A stretch of DNA of 64,000 nt from Albula goreensis (taxonomy: Eukaryota; Chordata; Actinopteri; Albuliformes; Albulidae): NCBI GenBank assembly GCA_022829145.1, contig CM040753.1, positions 8,226,884 through 8,290,883 on the forward strand, given 5' to 3'. Both the position numbers and the translations under genes were made by a program. Under the pieces are notes generated by a model. The model was not told the origin of the DNA and made no database searches. It was given only the letters and a program-made list of their open reading frames with translations. Each line of letters starts with the position of its first letter. Within the stretch, counting starts at the first letter, position 1. Positions 55,087 to 64,000 of the stretch are shown here, piece by piece.

Positions 55087-58000
55087 TATATTATTATTTA
55101 GTCTTACCATTTAAGACTGCATTTACCCAGCACAGTACACATGTTTGACATTTGTTACTTGAATTATCAGCTATGTAAATATAATTTCACTTCATCAGCC
55201 ATCAAACGATTTCTGGATTTATGGAGTAAACTGATGAATATTTTCTTTGAAAAGCCTTTTATTGGTTTCTTTTCTGTTGCTTGTTTTCTTTCCCACAGTT
55301 TTCCAGGAGTGTCCCTCAACCACCTTCTCTAGGGGTCAAAGAATAATTATCCTTTTTTTCCCCAGTGGAAGAAGTTGGTTTTACATTGGGAGTCGCGCCA
55401 CTACCCTACCAATGTAATATGAATGAGCTTTAACCCCACAGAACTTCAATGACACATAGTTAGTGTTCGAGCAAAACTGGAAAATATTATTCCCTTAGGG
55501 CCGTCCCACATTTTTCATGATGCTATACAAATATTTCTGAAGTCTTTTAGGAGAGTTATTGGCAAGGTACAGTGCTAAATTATTACAATTGTTTGACTTT
55601 CTTAATGTCTGTGCTAACTGCCATTCAATGAGTGAGACCTCTGGGCCACTTTCCCAGAGCAGAGACACAGCCCAGCCTTGTCTCCACATGATCCCTGAGT
55701 AGCCCGGCCTCCAGTCTTCCAGCTTCCATAGCCATGTAGTCTCACAGTTTAGTTCCACATAAGTAATTACGGCAGACTTAGTAATGCTCTTGTCGCTTAA
55801 ATGCATGAAAAAGACGGAAAGATAGTAAGCAAGTTGAATTTGTTATTTTGTTAGTTTGAGATGTATATAGCTGAATTCCTACCCTTCACTGGGAGGAAAT
55901 AGCTAGCTAGCTTGGTAAGTGTTCATTACAAATTTTAGTTTCCATTTAGAGAGCCAAACATACAAACATATGTATTGATGTCTTTGTATGGGTATTAAAA
56001 TTCACCAAACTCTAAAGTTACTTACTGGTTTATTACTATCTTATAAAGTATGAAATATCTGATAGAGCAGCAGATTAGTTTTCCAAACACATAGACTACA
56101 CCTAAATTAGCCAAGTGCTACAGAGGGCAGTTCTCAGAACAACCCGCCAGTTGCTTGTTTAGACACTGGTCCTCTTCAAAATTCCATAAATGGTCACAAA
56201 TGGGATTTTTTTTATGCTTGCTTCAATTTTGTAAATTGTTATTATATGTATAATGTTTGTGTTTGAAATAACATACAAGTGTAATCATATAACCATAAAA
56301 AATTAAGACTGAGAGATAATGGTCTGGGGATAGTTAAAATGCACAAAGATGCATAAAGACACCCATCTTACCATTTCTTACTGCTGAACAGAGAAACGAA
56401 GTAAAACGGTTTTATCATTAGGCATAGCATAGTCTTGTAACTTATTCACAGTCATTTCCCCTGTGAATGCTAGTTCACCAGAAATGTAAACACAGTTATT
56501 GGTGGTTGTGGCCTGCTAGCAGGTGTATATGCTGCTGGAGGAGCTGAGGTTAATGCACTTTTGTGGGACTTTAATAAGTCTCACTCAGGATGTGTTTAGA
56601 AGGGGATGGATATGAGGTAATGTGTAATTTTATGTTATTCTGGCCAAAGGCAAACACATTTTAAATGCATGGGGTGCCAAAGCAAACACGTTCCCTTAGT
56701 TTATGCTGCTCAGAGAGCCATTACAGGAGGCTGATTCAGAATCACAGTGCGTTGCTCTGTAGAGCAGAGTGCGTCCATAATTAATATAGCACATGGATGA
56801 CCTAGCCATGCCAAGCACGTCAGGGAGTGCTTCAGCTCAGACTGAAAGCCAAGTCTAACTCTTGATGTGTTGAAGGATAAATTAGATATGTGGATTTAAG
56901 AGGGTTTGGTTTGAGTAATCGGTACTCCATAAATTAAAAAACAAAAATGCTCTGTTGATCTGTTACTAGTATCCGGGATCACATCCTGTAAATGACACAG
57001 AACAGCAGCACACTAATTGTTTGGCAGCCCTTCAGACAGCGAGAGCAGCATTGTCATTTGGCTCTGCTCTGGCAGCTCCTGATCCCCAGCCTCACCCATT
57101 ATATTAGGTAATGTTCAACTACTTAGATTACAAAGATCCACCTAGTGCCATCAAACTCCGCACCAAAAGCCACTCTGTGTGTGCGCCACTTCGGCTAATG
57201 TTACTTAAAAACGCCCTGTCCATAATACCACATATCAAAGGGCGGGAGACAAAGAGATACCTGAACAGTCCTTAATACGTTTTTGTACCATTTAAAAAAT
57301 AACATGGCCATGTGGGTACTTCAGCTTCGAGCGACCCAAACATACCCAAAAAAGATATTTTGCTTTTTCAAATCAAAGGTATGAATGATAAATTGCACCT
57401 TTTAATACATAGCATCTACAAATAGCAGTGCATTGATTGATGACATGACACAATAACTGTTGACATTACACTAAACTAATATGTATATAAAATGAATAGT
57501 AATACAACAGTCAATTCAAATTACTGGAATAGAGTGAATACATGTCATATATACTCAAGGGGGATATTTGATATTTAAAGCATTTGTTTAGTTTGTTAAC
57601 AAAGCTAAATCAATACATAATAAAGTAACACAATATTTTCTCAGTGTGAGTTGAAACTCTGCTTGATGTAGTTTGTTGCTGTTCCAATACAAATTCAATT
57701 CAGTAATCTCAAGAGAAACCACCAAGTGCATGAAGCAAACCCAGAAAGAACAATCATATACATACTAATATTCAACAATACATATCAATATAACATAGAC
57801 AGAAACTGTCTTTTGGCAGCTTACATGCACCAACTGTTACTGGTGGTTTCAGATTACTGGGCTTGCAGATGTTTCTCCTGTTGCAGCCACCGGGAAGTCA
57901 GGTGACTGAGAGGCTGTCTAACTCAGGTGGAAGTCAAAGGTTCACATGCACATTATGGTAATCTTAAATAATGCACTTGTTTTTTTGTTAATGTCAAGCC

Positions 58001-59425
58001 CGTTGTCCTTTTGATGCAGAAATTATTGCAGGAGCTAAAGTGCTCTTTGGCTCTGCTTCTTCAGTGGTTTTTTATGTTGTGTTTTTCTGGAAAAGGGCCT
58101 GACCTGTTTGTGTTGGCTCGATCAGTGACACTAAGATTTCCAGCAGATGAAGACGGAGGCTCAGTGAATTTACGCTGTGAACCCTCTGAGTTTGCCTCAT
58201 TTTCCACACATGCTGCTTCTTTAGCAGGATCGTAATATACGGGTGGTGTATCATACCCCATATAAGCCTTTTTCTTTACCCCTTTTGACACAATTAGAGT
58301 GCCGTGGTGAATTTAAAATTTGCCTGCATTTCATGTTTGCTCCAATGGAACATGTTAAATGCATGATGTTTCAGGATATTTGTAAAATTAAATTTTCAGC
58401 AGTTTTCAAATTACATACATTTTTAGGGAAGTCAATCTAAGCTCGAATAATTCTGAGGAATTATTGATCTCAAAGCACTGTTTCTTCACAATGCACAGGG
58501 ATTTGATGACAATGACATGTGTAACCGTGGATAGCAGAATGACCAAAGTAATCAGGTTCATTGTGATTGAAGGCACCTATATCTGTGTATTGTTTGCTTT
58601 GTGTCTGTGATGACACAGAAAGTAACTTTTCAATGATCTCATAAGCACTTTGAGAACAACTTATATGACTGACACTTTAGGTATTTCCATAAATGACTAA
58701 AAATACTTGATAAAATGGAAAGAAATTTGGGGGCATTTTGAGATTTCAGGAGGAGAAATAATAAGATGTTAGAGCTTTGTGTCATGATGTCTGTCTTCAG
58801 CACTATAGTGACAGTGTAGGACAGTGTGGGCTATGTGTTTGCCCTTGTGTATGTGTGTCAATTACCTTGTCTGCCTGTAGATAGAATAACTAAAGCATGA
58901 TTTGGTGAAATTTGGCGAAATGCTTGGCTTTCGATGGGGAGGTATCATTTGTTTCTCGTTTTTAGGGAAAAAAAGCCATAGCTATTAACTTTACAGAGTG
59001 CTACTCAACTTCAAAGTGTTTGTAAATTTACACGCATAACACACAATGACTTTAAAACACAAAGATATCTGACTTTTGGCCTGACCCAAAACATATTCTC
59101 ACTGAGAGACACAGGAGTTTTATATTTGACAAACAAGCAAGCGTAACCTCTAACAACCACCTTGGCAACAGAAGTACCAGGTGTTCCTTGCTGTGTAAAT
59201 CTTTTACACAGTCTGGTAGAGAGATATGGATTTTAATAAGTCCCTTTAGGAGAAGGCCTGAGCTGAGGCCTGGGAAAGTGAAGGCCTGCCTATGTTATTA
59301 AATCACAGTCATACTCTTGATTAATAAAACAATGCATGTGCAGAATTCAAGCACAAGAGCTGGGAAGTAATGGAGTAAGTTAATGTATGTGTCTTCTAAT
59401 TTTATGTGGTGTTAAGAAATGCAAC

Positions 59426-59448
59426 GCACACACACTCACACACACACA
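59426..59448. repeat. Short interrupted (CA)n microsatellite
   Basis: About eleven CA units with one CT interruption. Confidence 0.9.
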
Positions 59449-61078
59449 TCATGCATTGCAGTGTTGAATGTGACTATATCAATGGTCACATTTTCATTGA
59501 ATACATACAGGTAATGACTAATGTGCTGAGTTTTATTCTGTAGATGGACTTTTAAGAAATACAATCAACAATCACGCATACCTACATGTTTATTACATTC
59601 ACATGTATTACACATACATACATTCACACATTTTCTCTTTAGTTACCCTGTGCTAGTAGCAAAGTACTGTATGTACAATTTCCTTCACACCAGTTCTTCA
59701 TCTGAAGCTCTGAATTATTTACATTTTAATCGATATCCAGTGGGGTAAGGTCCTATGGGGCAACTGAGCCGGCATGTATTGAATATGATCCTGGATTATG
59801 GATTTGTATAAACAGTGCTCGTTCTCCTTTTAAGATGCTCTCAGCCATTAGTTGTGGAAACTGTCTCAGTACAAGTGGGAATGGTATATTTTTCAAAAGT
59901 TTGTCTCTGCTGAATGTTTTGGTTCTGTATATTGAAAATTGTTTGGCTTGTGCCAATTATTAAGCAGAGGTCTCTTCCACAAAGGGGGCAATCTCATTAT
60001 TCAGCCCCCAGTCATTTCTCTTGTGAGTTGATGAAGTATCTTACAATTACACAAACTTCCTTTCGTCTTGTGAACACAGGTCCCTTTTGGGTTAAGCATG
60101 GAAGAAACAGACAAACACTAATGACATCCCTAACAAGATCCTAACAAGATCCAAAGGTAGTGTGACTAATAAAAGAAAATTCTGTTGTTTTAACTGAAAA
60201 ATGACAAATGTTTTTTTAAATTTTAATGCAGTGTGTTCTTATCAAGTGGCTCCCCCTAGTGTCATAAACTAAAATTGAAACATCATTTTAGTTCTGCTTT
60301 ACTGTATAGTGTACTGACGATGTTGCATTTATATACGTTGCACAAAATCAAAAGAAAAACAAAACATTGAACATACTTGATTAGAATACCCGATTAACTT
60401 AAATTTAGTTTAAATTCTATTTCTGAACAAATCTGTTTTTTTATTGCATGTCATTAAATTCTGTAAAAATACATAATATTACATTCATTCCAAGAACATA
60501 GATGATGATTTACTGATGAAGAAATACTGGTGAGTATGACTTTCACAAACATGGGAGAAAGAGTCAGTTTTACAGAATATACGAAAAGCAGAATGCTTTT
60601 CAGCATGCAATACCCTGTGGAATTATGTGTGTTTATACAGAAAATATCTTGCACATATTGCTTCTAAACAATCACTCTTTCTTCATAAAAAAACACAAAA
60701 AACAACAAAACTTTGTTATCACACTGGTGACTGTATTTAATTTTACAGTGTTTTATAATGTTATGTAATATTACATGTATATAATGTTACAGTGAATTTA
60801 ATGGGGTGGACAAAATGTCAAACCTTCTCCTGCAGTTTGAACCACCAGATACACCATTTCAAAAACAGAACATTTCTGAAATACAAAACAGAAATATGAC
60901 TCTTTTGATACATTTTTGACAGATACTTATTTTTCTTCATTTCCTATTTTATGTCAGAGATATAGTCTATCACAGTTTTGACTTTTGACTGGATTGTTTA
61001 TTTTTGGATTTTTTTTCCTTTTCTTACTGGAATCACATGCAGATTTATGAGCAGCTGGAAAATCCGTATCTGACGTTG

Positions 61079-61146
61079 GAACACACTGCCGCTGGCCAGG
61101 CGCTGTACGTTTGAACACACTGCCGTTGGCCAGGCGCTGCACGTTT
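61079..61146. repeat. 34-bp direct tandem duplication
   Basis: Two adjacent copies (61079-61112 and 61113-61146) of a unit beginning GAACACACTGCC and containing TGGCCAGGCGCTG. They differ at two positions (GCTGG/GTTGG and GCTGTAC/GCTGCAC). Each copy contains an NF1-like TTGGC or TGGCCA half site, and the GC-rich unit contrasts with the AT-rich surroundings. Confidence 0.93.
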
Positions 61147-61829
61147 TTACTGGTCCCATGAAGGCAAGCGGGCCACACTGTTTTGGTTGACTGCTTGGGG
61201 ACAGGATCATTTTGGGAGGGGGTGGGGACCCAAGGGGTGCCCCTGCCTACCAAAAAGTGGGAGGGCCATTAGCCAAATAGAGGTCAGTGCATAGGAAGGG
61301 TAAGAGTAAGGCCCAATCGCACACTTTTACTTCACTCTCAGGACAGGTCCACGGTTTTATAGTGTTATGCTTTCCCAGTCTTGCCACTGAGAAGGTCGCC
61401 ATCTGGATTTCCAAACCAATAAAAGCTGTGATATTTATAATTGTACAAATATGAATGTGTATGAATACGAAACCTAAATCATACTGCTCAACCATTCCAA
61501 AAAGTTTTCTTGTTGGCCCTGAAATATCATATTTTTTTTCCTTGTCCTGTGGGCAGTCAATTCAGGAAATTTCATCCAGACTCATACATTTCATTTTAAT
61601 TATAATTTTCACATACTGAAACAAGTAAAGACAGACAGACAGGCAGACAAACAAACAAACAAACACATGTTTCTCCAGCTACGTAACCTGAATGAGGAAC
61701 AAACGTAAAAGTTCTGAGGGAGAAACAAACGAGCTGAGTGAACGTGGAAACACGGCTGTGTAAACTGGGTACATTATGAGGAGGTTAAATGGCTTTGCTG
61801 GTGGAAAATGAGTGGCTGATCTAAGGAGG
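61147..61829. other. Non-coding stretch with a GACA/CAAA array
   Basis: No gene is seen. ACAGACAGACAGGCAGAC followed by AAACAAACAAAC fills 61629-61665. Minus frames at 60954-61253 and 61247-61495 are unassigned. Confidence 0.45.
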
Positions 61830-62240
61830 GTTAGAATCAGTCTCAAAGCCTGTGGCTGATTTTATGTTTTCACTGGCCCAGTCCTTCAGAGGCAGGCTCG
61901 TGTGCTCCTGCTTGTTTTTCCAAAATTCTGTGCTTCGCTACGACCCGTCTTCAAAAGCCCTCACCGCTGGATTTTATTTTGCAAATAAATTTGCAGGAGG
62001 AGAGGATTGTTTCATGGTTTTTCGGGGCCTTATTAGCTTTTGGACCCACCCCATCTTAAACCTGGCTTTGTTGTCCCTCTCTCCCTGGGCCCATGTTCAG
62101 AGCTCTCCCCGGCTCCTGCTCCTGCTGTACAGTAATGTGTGACACGCTGCACTTAACACTGGCTGGTAAATCAAACCCTGAGCCTTCCATCTCCAGAGGA
62201 GCCCAAATTGCTGCCTGGCTCAGACCCCCCCTCAATAAAT
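61830..62240. promoter_or_regulatory. Candidate regulatory element with a palindromic octamer-like site
   Basis: A repeat-free, more balanced segment. TGCAAAT (61980-61986) and ATTTGCA (61989-61995) face each other across two bases, giving a dyad of octamer-like half sites, preceded by ATTTTATTTT. CTCAATAAATAGTGATATTG lies near 62231. The 96-codon plus frame at 61852-62142 begins with ATG, but I recognise no domain and see no splice partners. Confidence 0.28.
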
Positions 62241-62400
62241 AGTGATATTGGGGTCTAGACCCTATTAGAAACAATAAAAACTAGAAGGTTTATAGTATCA
62301 TTGAGAATTTGTTGCATTTTTGGTAAGATTTTTCTTTGTTTGATTCTTAAATGCAATCAAGACGTTTGGCTAAAGGGGACTGCTGGTGGCTTATTCTTTT

Positions 62401-63279
62401 AAGGCAGTGTTCCAGTGTGTGGATGGGCCCCACGGTCTACATCCTGTTAAGGCACTGTTCCAGTGTGTGGATGGGCCCCACGGTCTACATCCTGTTAAGG
62501 CAGTGTTCCAGTGTGTGGATGGGCCCCACGGTCTACATCCTGTTAAGGCACTGTTCCAGTGTGTGGATGGGCCCCACGGTCTACATCCTGTTAAGGCACT
62601 GTTCCAGTGTGTTGGATGGGCCATCCTGTTAAGGCACTGTTCCAGTGTGTGGTCTACATCCTGTTCCAAGGCACTGTTCCAGTGTGTGAATGGGCCTCAC
62701 AGTCTGCATCCCGTTAAAACACTGTTCAAGTGTGTGGATGGGCCCCCTAGTCTATATCCTGTTAAGGCACTGTTCAAGTGTGTGGATGGGCCCCCTAGTC
62801 TATATCATCCTGTTAAGGCACTGTTCCAGTGTGTGGATGGGCCCCAGGCACTGTTCAAGTGTGTGGATCTACATCCTGTTAAGGCAGTGTTCCAGTGTGT
62901 GGATGGGCCCCCTAGTCTATATCCTGTTAAGGCACTGTTCAAGTGTGTGGATGGGCCCCCTAGTCTATATCCTGTTAATGGGCACTGTTCAAGTGTGTGG
63001 ATGGGCCCCCTAGTCTATATCCTGTTAAGGCACTGTTCAAGTGTGTGGATGGTCCCCCTAGTCTATATCCTGTTAAGGCACTGTTCAAGTGTGTGGATGG
63101 GCCCCCTAGTCTATATCCTGTTAAGGCACTGTTCCAGTGTGTGGATGGGCCCCATAGTCTATATCCTGTTAAGGCACTGTTCAAGTGTGTGGATGGGCCC
63201 CCTAGTCTATATCCTGTTAAGGCACTGTTCCAGTGTGTGGATGGGCCCCACAGTCTATATCCTGTTAAGACACTGCTAG
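62401..63279. repeat. 48-bp minisatellite, about 19 copies
   Basis: The consensus unit of 48 bases begins AAGGCACTGTTCCAGTGTGT, continues GGATGGGCCCC and ends ATCCTGTT. Copies begin at 62401, 62449, 62497, 62545, 62593 (truncated), 62631 (truncated), 62668, 62716, 62764 (plus 3 bases), 62815 (truncated), 62846 (truncated), 62881, 62929, 62977 (plus 2 bases), 63027, 63075, 63123, 63171 and 63219, with a 13-base stub to 63279. Two main variants exist: an early type with TTCCAG and CCACGGTCTACATCC, and a later type with TTCAAG and CCTAGTCTATATCC. Because 48 is a multiple of three and the unit lacks stops in several frames, frames of 297 codons (62386-63279, plus), 93, 107 and 96 codons (plus), and 161 and 92 codons (minus) are open. 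The 161-codon minus frame spans 62975-63460 and continues into the GA tract. The products are 16-residue repeats with no known domain. I regard it as non-coding. Confidence 0.97.
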
Positions 63280-63317
63280 CTCTGTAGACAAAGCCAGTGC
63301 TAAGAGGCAAGACACTC

Positions 63318-63318
<1 letters not shown>

Positions 63319-63370
<52 letters not shown>

Positions 63371-63388
63371 TGAGAGAGAGGGAGAGAT
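63319..63388. repeat. (GA)n microsatellite beside the minisatellite
   Basis: Perfect GA from 63321 to 63367, then a degenerate GA tail to about 63388. It begins 40 bases after the end of the 48-bp array. Confidence 0.96.
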
Positions 63389-64000
63389 GTCATCATGGAT
63401 GATTGAAGTTATCATGCTTATTTCCATGTCACAGACTGCCAGCTTTAATGAATGTGACAAAGACGTTTGCTGAGCACACGTGCCAAATGGGAAGCTGAAG
63501 TCGCTGGGTTGAGGGGGTGTGGGGGGGATTGGGTTGGGGAGGGGGAGGGAGCAGTGACATCTGCACGGGGTCAGAAGTGAGCAGGGATACGTGCAGGCAG
63601 CAGAGCTCCGTTAGAACAGAACAGAGTGCTCTGTGTTGCTGCACCTGTGCAGGCCATCCTGGTAACGAGGGTTAATCAACAGGTTAATGTAATGATGGGG
63701 GCTCTCTTTCCGCGACAGCTGTGGGTGATATAGCAAAGAAAACATTCGCACATGCAACTCATTTCGGGGGAGGGTTGTAACCAACCAGGGGGAACTTGCG
63801 GTTGATATCTATGTAGCTATCTAGGCGTGTTTTCTTTAAGCATGCAGTGCCCCTTGACAGAAAGGCAATGGTGAGAAGTCTCCCTGAATTAAAACAGGCT
63901 TACTGTGCAGGATGGATGATGTTTGAATTCACTTTCTGAAATGACGTGGGCATGGACATAGCCTGTTCAAAGAAAGCCTGTTCCCCTCCTGTTCCGCTCC
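63389..64000. other. Non-coding stretch at window end
   Basis: No gene is seen. A G-rich patch at 63508-63550 (GGGGGTGTGGGGGGGATTGG type) has modest G-quadruplex potential. The 71-codon minus frame at 63429-63644 is a Pro-rich reading of that patch and is not taken as a gene. Confidence 0.48.

Larger units (their letters stand above)
53286..61078. other. Long AT-rich non-coding stretch
   Basis: No gene is seen over 7.8 kb. It holds a 20-base tandem duplication at 55047-55086, a short CA tract at 59426-59448, and A or T runs near 54372, 56207 and 61008. The segment 59740-60110 is repeat-free with TGCCAATTATTAAGCAG near 59951-59967 and may be regulatory. Frames at 54011-54247, 54547-54768, 55495-55806 (103 codons, minus), 58011-58291 (both strands), 59753-59956 and 59914-60144 show no recognised domain. 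Confidence 0.42.

Noticed and set aside
60782-60840. Possible second Tc1-like terminus (GGGGTGGACAAAATGTC)
   Set aside because: It resembles the CAGTAGGTAGACAAAATAAT terminus at 28927 only in a short GGACAAAAT word, with no transposase pieces nearby.
62386-63279. 297-codon frame as a repeat-protein gene
   Set aside because: Other frames on both strands are equally open because the 48-base unit is stop-free in several frames. There is no promoter, splice site or known domain. Kept as a finding but not called a gene.

Overview
The window looks like a piece of a vertebrate nuclear genome, most likely a ray-finned fish. That is inference, from the AT-rich single-copy background, the many long dinucleotide microsatellites (CA, GA, and compound TC/CA and GT/TA tracts), the decayed Tc1/mariner and hAT-type DNA transposon remnants, and the absence of bacterial gene density, operons or ribosome binding sites. 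I could not name the species or the locus.

I found no confident host protein-coding gene, tRNA, rRNA or known microRNA in 64 kb. The open reading frames are short, overlap on both strands, lack recognisable domains, or are low-complexity translations of microsatellites. The region therefore reads as a gene desert or a very large intron. Two weak exon-like spots are recorded: a 105-nt phase-0 stretch between a pyrimidine-rich acceptor and a GTAAGT donor at 45949-46053 (minus), and a small ORF running into a GTGAGT donor at 32908-33101 (plus).

Mobile elements: a mariner-type (DD34D) transposase pseudogene at about 4110-4778 (minus) whose third catalytic position is Ala; a Tc1-like transposase pseudogene at about 28927-29600 (minus) whose second catalytic Asp position is Lys; a 154-bp hAT-type non-autonomous element at 23502-23655 with an exact 8-bp target-site duplication; and a possible LINE reverse-transcriptase tail near 51924-52010.

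Tandem DNA: the most striking object is a 48-bp minisatellite of about 19 copies at 62401-63279. Its unit is a multiple of three and stays open in several frames. It lies 40 bp from a long GA tract. Other notable tracts are CA at 20208-20370, CT at 14893-14990, GT/TA at 25815-25861, a cytosine-depleted G-run block at 30628-30775 with strong G-quadruplex potential, and a 34-bp direct duplication at 61079-61146.

Between the repeats lie islands of more balanced composition with clustered homeodomain-type (TAAT), POU octamer, MEF2 and CRE-like words: 8031-8460, 26400-26730, 27590-28080, 28560-28870, 30237-30460, 32690-33130, 36590-36960, 43140-43500, 45170-45630, 47160-47420, 50860-50960 and 61830-62240. 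They are candidate conserved non-coding elements (enhancers) of a developmental gene outside the window. This comes from appearance only and needs cross-species alignment. Nothing in the window indicates a novel multi-gene system.
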